A DNA stretch of 64,000 nucleotides from positions 82,631 to 146,630 of the forward strand of contig QEYB01000738.1 in assembly GCA_017562135.1 (NCBI GenBank), read 5' to 3'. The stretch's first letter is position 1. The number at the start of each line of letters is the position of its first letter. Shown piece by piece: positions 1-11,720 of this stretch. The stretch comes from Dipylidium caninum (taxonomy: Eukaryota; Platyhelminthes; Cestoda; Cyclophyllidea; Dipylidiidae). Position numbers and translations under genes: made by a program. The notes below the pieces were generated by a model. That model was not told where the DNA came from. It searched no databases and was given only the letters and a program-made list of their open reading frames with translations.

Positions 1-374
1 TTGGGAAGATTGCGAAGTCAGTGTATTCGCTGTGAGGTCCTTCTGTAGCCAGTGCAGCTGCGAAGTCGTACGCCTCTGCGGAGTGATAAAAGAGCCTCAA
101 GGCATGAATCTTCAATTCAGTTGAAGGGACCTGGAGAGGCCAAGGCGACAGTTGCAGAAAGACTCCTTAATACTACTCACTGCATGCGATTTGTGGTCTA
201 GAAATCACGTTTCGACTAGAACTCATGTTTGGGGTGAAAGAAGACATTTGTACCCATGTCCTGATCCCGAGGACTTGGCTTGAAATATTGCATCTCTGAC
301 ATTAGCGCGTGTTACTTCATGCCCTTCTTCAGACATTCAGCCTAACACCCATTCGACACTTCTTTTCGTACGCG

Positions 375-720
375 TCACGTCGTCGACGACAGGAAACAGT
401 TGGGAGCGCTGTCTCCTGCGTCCCTTCTCAGTCCCTCCTCCCGTACGTCGATGTGTGTGCCGAAAGGAGGCAACGCACGTAATGCTGGTTTTCGTGCTAG
501 TTGAGCACAAAGGAGCGGAGTGGAAGGGGTAGTGAGACGGGTTGAGCTGTGGCCACTAGTTGGCTGCCCAAATAGGCGGCAACTGCAGTCAGCTGAGTTC
601 GAGCAGAGCACATACTTGCAAATGACTAGTTGGTCGCCAAAGCCAAGATCGAGGAAAAGTCGCTGACTTCAGGTCATCCAGTCGTTTGTGTGCTCACTAG
701 TCATCCATGTGGGATTCCAT
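375..720 (-). pseudogene. Family P copy (decayed small secreted-protein gene and promoter)
   Basis: Read on the minus strand, this block has the family P order. First comes a GACTAGTGAG-type upstream block near 690. A degenerate TATA site (CCTATTTGGG, about 567-579) follows, then the ACGTGCGTTGC block near 480 that marks the 5' end of the transcript in better copies. An open stretch runs from there to 375, but the first codon is not ATG. The match to the copies at 11.4 and 43.4 kb is by eye and patchy, so this is a family assignment rather than a gene. Confidence 0.35.
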
Positions 721-1479
721 CTTACGCGGTGGTTTTTATTTGCGCTCGAAGTTTACGGGCTATGAGATCGACTTGCAACTAACCACTTTGGCACCAATGA
801 ATCTCGTTCACTGGCCCTCGGACGCCATTTGCCTTATGCCCTCATTCATCTGATTGTTCACCGTGGCGTGATGAAATTTCCACTGGGAGGTAAGAACGGA
901 GCTACTGATCAAAATGAATGCGTCTATCGTGCGTGAATGTAGTTTTTCTCCTGTCTCATCTCCAACCCAACCAACGTGGCTCACTTTCTTTCCGCACTGT
1001 ATCTCAATAGCCTACTCATTTTCCACACGCTGCTCTCGTCCAGCTATTCGCTGCACAATTATGCCCGAAGTAGTGGGGACGAGAGTGTCCGCGGAGGAAA
1101 AGAATGAATGCCATCGCAGCGCTGCGACTAAAACTCTCCTGTTGATGTGGTGAAGCAAGAAAGAAAAGTTAGTAGTTCGATGAAATAGGGCATAACTCTT
1201 CTCTCATGGAGCAAAAAGTACATTTGTCGAATCTGACATCGCAAATGTTGTATTTAAAGAAGCGAGGTGGAGAAGGATGAGGCGGTTGAATGGGAAATGC
1301 TCCACGTCGGCTGAAAATCCTCTGCAGAGCGCAATTGCTCCATTTGCGGAAGCCACGAGTTCAGTTGACATCAGCTCGTCCTGTCATGGCGCCTACTTTC
1401 GCTGACGAGGCCTGTTCTGCTTCGCTTCCCATTTCATGGGCTCCAGCAGGCCAAACACTTTTCTCCCCATTTTCTACAC

Positions 1480-1765
1480 TTCCAAATGATCTGCGTCCAT
1501 GTTTCCTCAACATACAAATTATATAGAGCGACGATGCACGCATTCCAAACCAGTAGAGCCGTACAAGTGTGCATTGTTCGACCTGCTGTTCTCCCCTTCC
1601 GCTGGATAATTGCTTGCAGGCAGCCGGCTCGACTTGTTCGTCGTGCATGGGCGGCTACTGCATGGCTCAAGTTGTCCAGCAGAGTAGGCATTTGTCAACT
1701 CTGAATAATCCAGTTGCCTATGAGCTCACTGGTCAACTGCGATCGCACGTCAGTTGATGTGTTTT
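1480..1765 (-). repeat. Family P upstream block, inverted
   Basis: The reverse complement of 1727-1762 reads CACATCAACTGACGTGCGAT followed by CAGTTGACCAGTGAG. This matches the upstream control block of the family P copies at 11.36 and 43.44 kb. Downstream on the minus strand the similarity fades; a TATATAA string lies near 1520-1530 but is not at the family position. Only the upstream half of the module is supported. Confidence 0.4.
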
Positions 1766-2119
1766 ATTCATGGCTGATGTCTTCTCGATTGCAACTTCGC
1801 TCTCCACTCAGCGTAGTTCTCAGACCACTTAGAAAATAATTCAATTCAATTGCAGCTCAGAGGTTAAGGCGTGGAAAAGATGGAGGTCCAGGTTGGAGAA
1901 GGAAGCTCTCTTCTGAGAGACAGACGAGAGGTAAAGAGAGTCTGGAGTCAATGAAGATAGTGTAAAGAAGTGGTGAAAAGTGAGTAAACGTGGGACAGCT
2001 GTCTGTACTGGACTAAATTCTGCCTTAACTCTCCACCATCGCGACATCGGCCAAAACTCGCGCGCCCGAGACCGTTGATTTCAGCTATGCACCATTTCGT
2101 GGAGATATCCAGTGCGCAT

Positions 2120-2440
2120 TCCACTTGAGAACTCTTGCACCCACACCTGCGCGTTCTACACTCAAAAGTGTCCTTTCACTTAAATTTGGCTTCCTCTTGC
2201 TTCCCTACCTCCATCCTTAGCCCTTTCTTCACTCATGAGTGGTGGATGAAGCTGTGGCCAGGCTACTGTCGCCGTGGCAATTTCAACTCGCCTCAGGCAT
2301 GAATGGAAGAGGAGAGGACAGGCTTTGTTTCGCAGGCTGGTAGCATGTGAAAACGGTTAGGTCCCTTAGATGGATTATGGCAGTGAAGGCGAGCCGCATG
2401 GTGACTTTAGGAGAGGCGTTCCTCTTCGACTTTTTCTTGA
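2120..2440 (+). repeat. Family Q element, partial copy
   Basis: Shares ordered blocks with the longer copies at 7.57 and 51.2 kb: TTCTACACTCAA near 2155, TTCACTCATGAGTGGTGGAT near 2230, GAAGGCGAGCCGCATGG near 2385 and GTTCCTCTTCGAC near 2420. The same blocks occur in the same order at 16.6 kb. No open frame is shared across copies, so I call it a dispersed non-coding element. Confidence 0.5.
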
Positions 2441-2879
2441 ATCCGCCATCGGCGTTGGTGGGTGAATCCTCAATACAGCACAGTCACTGTCACCTTCCTC
2501 GCCCGTCTCTCACACCCAACGCCCGCGCACGCCGCCGAGAGGGTAGCTGTCAACTTTATAACATGTGACATCTCTATGGTATAAATTATGTGGTGGGGGT
2601 GATCAATCTGTCAATTCACCTCCCTTTTCTCCGCAACATAAGTCTTAATATCACCTGCCGTGCCTTTCCATTAACCACGCCCTTCACGAAAATGGAAGAT
2701 TCGGTGGAGATAGTCAACGCGCCAGGAGGTTGTGACGGATCTTTGATAAGAAGACAATGGGTAAGAGCAGCACTATCTCAGTGATATACCTACAGCTTGC
2801 TCTGGCGAAGTACTTTACATGTCGAACCTAACACCTCAACACGCTTCCCCACGATTTCTCATAAATCACCCACTCTCGG

Positions 2880-3045
2880 AGTATTTGCATCGGGCACATG
2901 CCTGTCTTCCTTGACCGCTACATCATTTGCTATGGAGGGATAAAGTGTTGACGGCTTCTTACTGCCGTGTTTAGAGACAAGCTGAGCCTAAAAGGATATC
3001 TTCGTGGAGTGCTTTTCATGCTCAACACTGGACATCCTCCTAGGA
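2880..3045 (+). repeat. Family R1 block (copy at 45.49-45.67 kb)
   Basis: The string TGTCTTCCTTGACC (about 2906), then CATTTGC(T/C)ATGGAGG, then AAGGATATCTTCGTGG (about 2990) recur in the same order and spacing at 45.52-45.64 kb. The two copies are clearly homologous but diverged. No frame stays open in both. Confidence 0.5.
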
Positions 3046-3114
3046 TCCAAGGATCTGGCAGTCTACGCAGTTCAACTCGTAATTCGAAACATACATTGTT
3101 TGGAAAATGTAATG

Positions 3115-3265
3115 GGCTAACGTGCGTGTTGCTTAAGTGGACCAGGCGGAAGCGACAAAATGGAGATTTTCCTCGGATTTCAAGAGACGGTTTAAAAAGT
3201 GGTACTGTCAACCGGAGAATAGAGATATGAAGGAGGACCCATATGAATGCTTATCGACGTCAACT
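3115..3265 (+). repeat. Family R2 block, possible exon relic (inverted copy at 16.92-17.05 kb)
   Basis: This block matches the reverse complement of 16.92-17.05 kb. In one shared frame it reads VDQAEATKWRFSSD here and VEQAERTQWRCSPD there. Several differences are at third positions (GCG/GCA, GAC/GAG). That suggests a former exon, but the frame breaks soon after in the other copy. Confidence 0.4.
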
Positions 3266-3799
3266 TACGCATTGTTCGGCCACGTTCATGGGGTGGAAAT
3301 GAACGTAAAACAAGTCGAAATTAACCGACGGCAGACTCATAATCTGACACCTGAGACGCCTACGCGGTTCTACCGATTGGTGTGCAATTGCTCCGAGCAG
3401 TCCTCACCCTGTCGACCCCACTAGTTGCCATTGTCGTCCTGCTGATGTGCTAGTGCAAATCTCTGCTGTGGTCCTCTCCATGAGCCTCAGCGTAGGATCT
3501 AATCCTACTGCAGCACCAATTTAATGCGAAAGAAGTTTCGCGTGAGTTTGTCTCAGCCCATTTATTCCCACCTGACTCCCTTGCCTGCTTCTTGATTTGT
3601 CGATCCTATTCTTCGAAGCAATCGAATGCCCTTTTCAGTTAGACTGTTTCGTCAAATTAGCCAGTATGATTTTTGTCCAGATGAGACGCATAGAGGAGTT
3701 GCTGAGGGACGAAGGAATTGGAGACTTAACACTCTATGTGATTTTACTCAATTGTTTTTCTTCGATTTCACATTTCCTCCTTCTCCGATTCCGCCTGCA

Positions 3800-4025
3800 G
3801 CGCCCGCACGTATTTGCTTAGCAAGAACAGCAAAATAAGTGGATCAGGCGTGAGCACATGCACTTCTACAATGCAGGCGATACGAGGCGAGGAGTCGCCA
3901 GAAGTTGCAAGGGGGCGAGAGAAGGCGAGAGGTGAGGTGAAACAGAATTGTAATTTGGGCGCGACACACTTCGCGAGGAGCGGGTTTTCTGTTGCCGACT
4001 CAACCTGGATATTGGAGCGTCACAA
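3800..4025 (-). pseudogene. Diverged fragment of exons 2-3 of the 25.6-kb membrane-protein gene
   Basis: The plus-strand text CATGCACTTCTACAATGCAG followed by GAGGCGA and a purine-rich stretch aligns in the same orientation with 25.62-25.86 kb. It spans exon 3, intron 2 and the end of exon 2 there. The intron boundary is kept (CTACAATGCAG is the reverse complement of a CTGCATTGTAG acceptor), but the donor has become GTGTGT. The acidic part of exon 2 is absent. It is a third, older copy of that gene region. Confidence 0.5.
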
Positions 4026-4729
4026 CACTCCACATATCTGCCTTGAGCGACTAAGCTAACCGTAATTAAGCCTACGGTTGCAATGGTTTCTTGGCCGACA
4101 CCTTAGGTGTGAGTTGTACGTTGGGCGGAAGCACTGTCGAAATGTGCGGCTACTCATTTAGGTAGTAGTAATCGTCCACCCCTTGCTCTTCCGGCAAGTG
4201 TGTAGCCTTCAGGAGATTGTCATGGGCCGTTCCTGTTGTTTGGACTGTGGTTGTTTTCGTTGTGTATTGTGGCTTTTTTGATTCTCGTAAACAAGCTGAA
4301 GTGACAGCAGACACTCCCGGATCGACAGGCGGGAGTGAGGGAGGAAAGAAGGGTTCAAATGCGAGATGTCATTCCATGTTAAGGTGATTGAGGCGGCTAG
4401 TTACTTGGCAATTAGGTGTTTGGGGTGAAAAGCTTATCAGCACAGATGGGCCAATCGCACGGATTCACCCGCAGTGGAATGATTCGCATGCCGCACACAG
4501 ATTGGGGAGTTGCGCCTCCGAGAGGTTGGCACTCGATCGAGTCTTTGGACGCGCTCGATTAAGCAACTGCGTGCAGGCAGGTGACAATCGCTACACCGAG
4601 TAGATTTGGATGGCGACGATGGGAAAAGGCCTTTGTTCAACATCAGGTCAGAAGGCGAAGCGCATTCCGAGTGTGATTATCGAAGGCAGGCGGCAAGATG
4701 GTGACGCAGTGAGACAGGCGAAATAATAG

Positions 4730-4970
4730 GTGCAAACAAAGGAGCCCCTTCAAAATCGACACAAAATGTGTTTTACTTTGCGTGCAATGAAGAGGGAGAA
4801 CTCAATTAACTTCCAATTGAATGGAAGGAGGCCTCGAGTTGATGAACGAAAAGCGATCTATTTTTCATTCATCAATTCAACCACGCTGAACTGTTGCCCG
4901 CACGACTCGAGGTATGGAATGACCACGCTCACGGTGAATGCGCACCTACTCCGAGGCAAGAAGCTTCGGT
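4730..4970 (+). pseudogene. Fragment of exon 1 of the 25.6-kb membrane-protein gene
   Basis: Aligns with the minus strand of 26.2-26.5 kb, both upstream (CCCTTCAAAATCGACA, GTGTTTTA) and through the start region. ATG at 4821 heads MEGGLELMNEKR, matching MRSDLESMEVR there. The membrane-spanning part has been lost and the frame stops. The end of the exon, reading HLLRGKK against YLLRGKK, is preserved at about 4950, where the donor GAG|GTAAG has become GAG|GCAAG. This fragment lies in the opposite orientation to the exon 2-3 relic 0.7 kb away, so the two arrived separately or were rearranged. Confidence 0.5.
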
Positions 4971-5429
4971 GCCACGGTGGAGGTGAATCTTCAGGTCATC
5001 TGTGTCAGAATCGAGGGGCTCTCCGGAGAATAAGAGGAGGAGTCTGACAGGTAGGGCGATATCAGAATTCGAAGAAAAAACGAGCCTCCTGTACTTATTT
5101 TGCTGTGGCTGGGCTATCAAAGACATGCGGAAGAGTTCCTAGCGATGTAGGGGAAGAGGAGTGGAAGACTGCGGAAATGAGAAAAAGAAGAGAACAACTA
5201 AGAACACGATTAAATCTCCGGTACAGTACATAACATGATTCCATACCACGTCAGTCGACTTTGCTGTTTAGAGTCGTGAGTCTTGAACCTAAGCGCGGAG
5301 TAAAAAATTGAGACAATGGGTGCACTGTGGAAAACAGCTTGGGGGCTTGTGGACGATTAACGTATGGGAGAGTGGGACGAGGGTGGTGCTGAAAGTCGAT
5401 GAAGGCGAATTTGCTTCGAGATTTCACTT

Positions 5430-5810
5430 CACGCCGTTTGTGCAGAGAAAGTCTGTGATTGCATTTCCTTCACGGTTGTTGCCCTCAATGAAGTCTTGTT
5501 GTTGTTACGTCAGTGATGCAGAGGGAAATCCTTACTCCTGCTCGAGGCAGCAACAGTCGAAGCATTGAGTAAAAAAGTGAAACCTTGATTGCATTTGCCT
5601 TCTTCCACAGATTCCTCTACAAACGTCCTTTTGCATCACTAAGCGCAGCTTGCATCAGAAGGGAGGGAATTGAGAGTACCGTTTGCAGCGCCCTACTTGG
5701 TCGGATTTGAGGGAAGTCTCGTGACGGCGTCTTAAATAAGCGTAAACATCCGTCAACTTCTTTTGACCGCAACTCAATTGCCGAGCTCTATTCACGGCTG
5801 AGATCTTCTC
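5430..5810 (-). pseudogene. Family P copy with promoter and downstream exon
   Basis: The minus strand carries GAGTTGCGGTCAAAAGAAG, then the TATA string CTTATTTAAG (5731-5740), then GACCAAGTAGGGCGCTGCAA. These match the copies at 43.4 kb (GAGTTGCAGTCAAAAGAAG, TTATTTAAAAG, AAAGGGCACTGCA) and 11.4 kb. About 150 bp further on, TTTCCCTCTGCATCA and an exon-like stretch reading DFIEGNNREGNA match GFIEGHNQEGNS at 43.8 kb. No uninterrupted frame links start and exon, so it is a relic or needs unseen splicing. Confidence 0.5.
5731..5740 (-). promoter_or_regulatory. TATA box of family P copy
   Basis: CTTATTTAAG on the minus strand, at the same place relative to the conserved GAGTTGC and GGGCGCTGCA blocks as in the 43.4-kb copy. 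Confidence 0.45.
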
Positions 5811-7573
5811 TAAATTGAAATTTCGCTCACCAATCACTATATGGGCGATGATCAAAGCGGTTCTCAGAACATTGTCAATCTCTCCAGCGGCAGGTGGACA
5901 AAGCTTGTGCCGCATAAAAGACGCAGGAATGACGTTATGCCTCGACACCTTGGTGGACGCACAAGGTAGGGTTAAAATGGGACTCATAGGAAAAAATTAT
6001 TTCCAGCACAACATTATACCGTTTGCCTTGATTGCTGCGGCGAAAGTGACTCTTATCAGTTATATCAGTCGGTAGAAGAAAGAGCATTCGTGCGAGTAAA
6101 GAAGGTCCATTTAAATGAAGAGGCTGAAGAAAGGCCATGAAGTGAAGCCTCCTGTTACGAGATGCTTATGGCTGTTTATAGAAGGTTTTACAGTCTGAGG
6201 GGTGCGGGGACGGAAGAGTGGTCAACTTTTCTCCTAACATGAATATTCGCCTTGGCAAGGAAGGCAGTGTGCAGGTGGAGACGAGGAGGAACTCAGAAGG
6301 GATGCGACACGGCCAAACGAGACAGTCAACTCCTTTCATCGATGACTGCACCACCCCGCCAATTGAACAGCACCTACTTCACTCGTGCCGAAGTCGTTAT
6401 TTACGTCAACACCTACATCCGCCTTCGCGATGCTGTCGCCATCCAACGGCATCTCCTACGCCTTCCCAGCTAACCATTCCCACCTTCCACATTACACTCA
6501 TTTAGCCATGCTTATTGTTCACTTAGCTGCTTGCTACTCAGTCCTTTCGCTTGCTTGATCAATCGCTTTAGACGTGAAATTGATATGTGAACAGATTGTC
6601 GCAATGCTTATTTTGAATCTGTCAAAAGAGGACTTTGTTGGGCTATGCGAGCCACCCATTTTTCGATAGTCTTCTCCTGCGTGAATAATAGCTTTCTAGG
6701 TGGTCGCGAGGCTGCATGTAACTTCTGTTAATTTCACCTCTGATATGGTGTAGGCTTTACGAATGCACGAGATTATGAGGATTAACGAGGTTATCGAAAT
6801 CGCCGAGAGATTTCCTCCTCGGTTGCAGAAGAGGCTTCTACTTTTTCCAGGTAGAAGTGACATTTTTATGCCCGTCAACCATGAGAGTTAGACTCGATCG
6901 AGGCAGAACAAGCACTCCCCGTTACTAGAAGAAAAACTTTGAAAACGCTAATCAACAATTTCTAATTAAAGCGCTTCAATTGTCCACGGGTATTAATTTC
7001 CACTTGCCCCTTCTTTACCGACGGCATTGAAGTAATTTTAACAAACATTAAATTCTCCACTTCCTCCCTGTTATTCATAAAAGATGAATTCGAAGGGACG
7101 CTGACTGCATAGTTACTCCATGACAGAGAATGTGCATACACGGCTGCTAAGACTAAAGGGAAGAAACATCAACACGCCTCCACGTGATTTTTTGCAGTTG
7201 TACGATTTTACTACAAGCCTATCGCGCAATAAAAGGGCTTTTGAAGCCGGTACATGTCCTCGGCACCGTCTTCCACCTCCACAACTCCAAAATCATCACA
7301 CAAGTCGTTCCTTACTACTACTACTTCTTCTTCCATTTCATCAAGATGATTTTCGTCTAATTAAGATCACGTGAAATGGGTGCTGATAAATGTGTCATGA
7401 CTTCGTGCTTCCACCTGCCAAACCGTGATCTGGAGGTGGGAATGTATTTAACAGTACATTAGGAGTTAGACACTTTGTATCCCACGGACCCCACTGTTAC
7501 ACCTTAGCGGTTGAAGGTGCGGAAAGTGCAAGAAGGCAGGAGAAGTTGAACAGTTAGTTGCATTCATCGTCGC
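5811..7573. other. No gene seen
   Basis: Only short unrelated frames on both strands. There is a short TAC/TTC-rich microsatellite-like run near 7311-7340. Nothing else is supported. Confidence 0.5.
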
Positions 7574-8250
7574 ATTTGTCGATGTATTTAAAGAATGCCA
7601 CGACGCGCCCACCAACCCCTAGCCAACAACTTGCACCTTCCAAAGAACTGCATTCACTGCTCTCACAAACGGACATCACAGCGACAACGGCCAAACTTTC
7701 TGCTCTGCACAACTTCATAAAGGTGGCTAGTGCTCAACCCACCTTGCAAATTTTTTTTGCGAATTTTGCACACGCCCAACCGCTTTCTACACTCAAGTGT
7801 CTCCTTTCACTCCAACTCGCCTCCCTTTCATTTCGCCCCATCGCGTCCCTCTGCCACCCTCACCGACAGTTTTGCTGGTAGATGATGGACCACACTCTGA
7901 CCTGTCCACTGTCCCCTTGACATTCTAACTGAACTCCCCTTGGCCAGAGAGGGGTGTTCACGGTTGACTGTGTCTTCCAGTTGGAGGCGTGCGCTAAATA
8001 ATGAGGCTACTGGGATGAAGTGGAAGAAAGAAGGCGAGTCACATGGAAACATCTGATAAGGGGTTCCTCTTCGACACGGTGGTTTTGTCACCGCAAAGTC
8101 GCTCTGGCGTCCGCGCAATACGCCTTTTGCAGGAGGAACCTAGGCTTCACGGTCTCGTGGCATGGTGGGCAACTTGATGAGAGGAAGGGAAAATGGTGGG
8201 CATCTGGGGCGTTCTACATACCGGTGTAATCGGGGCGGAGTAAAGGACAT
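7574..8250 (+). repeat. Family Q element, full-length copy 1
   Basis: Aligns along its whole length with 51,200-51,892. Shared blocks in order: CGATGTATTTAAAGAATGC, CAACAACTTGCACCTTCCA, GAACTGCATTCA, GAATTTTGCACAC, CTACACTCAAGT, GTGCGCTAAATAAT, GAAGGCGAGTCACATGG and GTAAAGGACATTC at the end. Length is about 680 bp. I see no terminal inverted repeats, target-site duplication or shared open frame. It could be a non-autonomous retroelement or an ancient non-coding duplicate. Confidence 0.6.
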
Positions 8251-9292
8251 TCACGTAAAAATTTATTAAAATTGTTTGGAGAAGGCATAGTTTGTGATTG
8301 GACTTAGGGGAAATGATTCGACAAATTTGAAGCAGGTGGCTCCGACCCTTTTGATAAGCCGAGTTCTCTGCAACCCTTCTATCATTGACGGCGATTTTGC
8401 TTAGACCTTGTAGGAGCAAGATCCTCTGTCGCCAACATCGGAGATTGTTGAGAAACTTAGTTTATTCAGAGAATCAGTGCGAAAGATGGGCAGGGTGCCA
8501 CATGAATAAATTCCTTGCTAAGAACGTAATCGAGCTCTCCTTCAACCGGATGATAACATGGAGTGAAAGTTGATTGTCTTCTAAAAAATTACATATCAAA
8601 GAGCACGTTGTGGATCAGGAGAACGTAGCCCTTATACCTCTACAACAAATTTAAGTCCGATTAAGGGAATATTGTGGTGTGTATTGTGGAACACTCAAGG
8701 ACTAATGGATTATGGCCCTGTGAAAGCGAACGACAGGCCACATTTGAAGAAGCATTGCCAGAAATAGGATGATTTCGTAATAGTAGTTCAAAAAAGAGGT
8801 CAACAATGTTCAAGAGGTAGGGCATCGTATTGTGTGAGAATAATGAGAAGCCACATACTGCTTTGGGGACTCGTCAAAAATTTGAGAACGAGGCCTAGAG
8901 ATTCGCCGACTTGCAACCATTTGAATATCATTTGTTCTTGTCCCCACAAATTTTTATGGAAGGGAAGAGTACGGAAATAAAGAAGTCATTTAACAAGGAC
9001 TGGTTTAACCTTTTACATTAACAGATGCAACATTTTCAAAAATGGGGTATACAAATTGTTGGTAAGTAAAATACAATATGGTTTACTTCCAAAACAGAGT
9101 GAACTTTTCGATAGACCTCAACCTGCTCCTTCTCCTCCCCCCTTGCCACCTCTTCATCCCTCCTCCTATTCTCCACTCTATTCGCACTCAAACGAGGTAG
9201 AGCCGTGGATGAGGATGAAACGACTTACGATACGGGCAGCATCCAGACTACTTTTTCCTCACCACAACTCCGTCCCCCGTAGCTTGCGCGAC
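8251..9292. other. No gene seen; AT-rich stretch
   Basis: Moderately AT-rich, many stops in all frames. No repeat relation recognised. Confidence 0.5.
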
Positions 9293-9375
9293 TCAGGCAG
9301 CAGGAGCTTTGGCGGACCGCATTCGCTCCACGGCATCCAGTAGAAGCGAATCGTCCCCATTTCCGCTCTTCCGTA
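9293..9375 (-). pseudogene. Exon fragment related to the 48.6-kb exon
   Basis: The minus strand reads GDDSLLLDAVERMRS in one frame, then ends at TGA (9293). The matching stretch at 48.7-48.8 kb reads NDSLPPDAVEKVRI. Both are preceded by a CGGAAG string that could be the end of a splice acceptor. Only this short piece is conserved. Confidence 0.4.
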
Positions 9376-11339
9376 AAAATGACCGGAGAACGTGGAGAAG
9401 TTCCCATTCTATACCTTCAAACCCTTTCATCTCGCTTCCTTTTCCATATGTTATTTTGGGACGGAATAAAAAAGACAACTCTTGGAAGTCTTCCATTTTA
9501 CTGTTACATTTGACTGGTGGAAAGTATCTCTCGGGTGACATTATTTTCCAGAATGATTACCTCAGTGTATTTCGGCTCAGAACTCTACACATTTGTACAC
9601 TGAATGGGCGGGGTTGACCAAACGAGTGATGGGGACCACGAGAGGCGTGTGGGAAACGAATGCGCAATTAAGGTGAAGTGCAAAAAGAAAGCCAACCACG
9701 TTGGTGGGGCGGAGATGAGAGAAGAAGGCGTTCAGGAGACAATCTGCATTCACCGACAACAGAATTATTTTCTGATAATCCTGCATTGCGCACTCTATGC
9801 GAGCTGTTTGTAGGCAGCCCACCGAGCTTGATCACCGCCATTCGATCACTCACGCTACCGTGTGGACGAGTATCGCATTGCAAAAAGCAAACTGCGTGTG
9901 GGTCATGTCGCGTCCAAAGCCTCGCGAGACCGACGAAGAAAATTGTCTTGAGCAAATTTGTCTCAATCGACAGGTTTGCAGGTGAGACTTGTTATTTTTC
10001 GTTCCAATCCTATACACTCCGTTCTGTCTGATTTTCGGCTAGCAGAGTACTCTTGTTGTTGCTTTGATCCGACAATCTGCTTCTTCAAGTCTCGCTCCAC
10101 CGAACATCAGCTCTTATTTACCTACCGCCACTCCTTCGGTCCGCTACCTCTCAGACCTCAGGCCGAAAACCCAGTTGGCAGTCTGGGGAGCGAAAGGAGC
10201 ATCTGCGAATACCGAGGTGTGAGGAGAAAGGAGTGAGGCGAGAGAGATAGGAAACGCAACTGAAGTGGGCCATTGAGCGGTTGATGGGGGAGGTGTCCTT
10301 ACTGGCCACGCCCCTGGATAGGTGACGCGTACCTGTCTGTCTCTCTACCCTGTCCGTTCTAAGGAATGAGTGACATTTTTCGACGGATTTGACGGAGAGT
10401 AGGCAATACGCGTGGACATCATTTGCCACCTCTTTGGGCTTAAGTACTTACTTAGTCCCAACAGGCGTCTCCTTCAGCCCAAAAGGCTGTCTCATATGCG
10501 TTCACAACAGGGAAGAATGAGTGACCAGGTAACGTGGACTCTTCTTCCTTTTGTCTTGGGGAGTGGTGGAACACGGCGGAGTGAATGTGAGCAGGAAAGT
10601 TCCAACTAAAGGAAATGCGGGTGAAAACTCGAGAGGCTACCGTCGAGAGCCAAGTGGAAGAGAAAGTAATTGTTAAGGGAGGGGTAGTAAAAACGTGCGC
10701 CGCGACACGTCATCATTTGCTACAGTCACACACTTGGACCAAAAATGCCCGGGATTCATGCTAAACTCCAAGTGCTTCTTTTGTGAGCGTTAATTTCCTT
10801 CAGTCAGGGGCTTCAGTGGAGGAAGAAGAGGAAAACAGGGGAAGGAATTTGGCGATTGCGATTGCTCAAGTGCGTGGGAGTGATTGACGGCATTTGGCTG
10901 TATGGATGTCGAGCAAAATGCTGGTTTATGCGAAACGAGTTAGAGACTTTCCTCGAAGCTTAAACCCCACCATTGCATCAATGCTTCCTGACGCAGGCGC
11001 CGTACGCTCCGTTGTTTTCCTCATTCTCCAAGTTCCATGGGAAGGGCGCTTTGAACGTCGCAATCTTCCACGTCTATGCAAAGGCTGTCTACTCCGTGGA
11101 GCAGCAAGAGGACGCGAGTTAGGTAATGTCTGAAGCGATATGTATAATCTTCTGCCAACACTCTCTCGAATCACTCCACGGTGTGTTGGGTACACTGGGC
11201 AGGAAATCAGAAGTGTGATCTCACTTCGGTGAAGAGATTAACAACTTTCGAATTGAATTGCAGTAGGGTGTACATGATCTCAGTAACATACTGACTATCG
11301 CCTATGTGGTGAGTGCTACGCGAGGCTTCAATCAGGAAG
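9376..11339. other. Scattered short frames, no gene supported
   Basis: The longest plus-strand frame near 10,894-11,133 (79 codons) starts with TTG and lacks splice or poly(A) support. I see no repeats shared with the rest of the window. Confidence 0.4.
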
Positions 11340-11720
11340 ATTGTTCTGCGAATAGATCTCATCAGCTGACATCCAGTCACAGTTGACCAGTAAGTCTTGA
11401 TGCGACTGGACCACTCAAAGTTGACAGCTTGAGCTGCAGTCAGAAGGAACTAACTGATTTTTGTGCCTATTTAAGGCTCTGCCACGGGACTTCACAAACC
11501 GACCACGTAGGCGTTGCAAGCCGCGCTTTCGATTTCTTCCTATCTAGCTGCAATCTGCGCTCGGTGGTGTGAAAATGCTGTCTGCGGAGCAATCCCTGAG
11601 AGAAGCCATGTCGCCCATTTGCAAATGCTTGTGTACCAGTATAGAGAAGCCAGAGGAGATACAGTGTACTGCTTCGTAAATGTCCTTGTCCCATCGCATT
11701 CCTAATCATTTGAAGCACTC
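11340..11720 (+). pseudogene. Family P copy: small secreted-protein gene with lost start codon
   Basis: The module has the upstream block CATCAGCTGACATCCAGTCA (11,360), a GAGCTGCAGTCAGAAG block (11,432), the TATA box TATTTAAG (11,468) and ACGTAGGCGTTGCAAGCC (11,505). A 63-codon open frame follows from 11,514 to a TAA at 11,705. Its first codon is TTG where ATG would be expected. The next residues, QAALSISSYLAAICA, look like a signal peptide, and the mature part carries VAHL and ARGD, both also found in the same frame of the inverted copy at 45.0 kb. The frame is otherwise intact, so either the gene died by a start mutation, the base is wrong, or a non-ATG start is used. The function of the family is unknown. 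Confidence 0.45.
11468..11475 (+). promoter_or_regulatory. TATA box of family P copy
   Basis: TATTTAAG, about 45 bp before the signal-peptide frame. It is conserved with TATTTAAA at 43,596 and the minus-strand sites at 5.73 and 45.12 kb. Confidence 0.5.
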
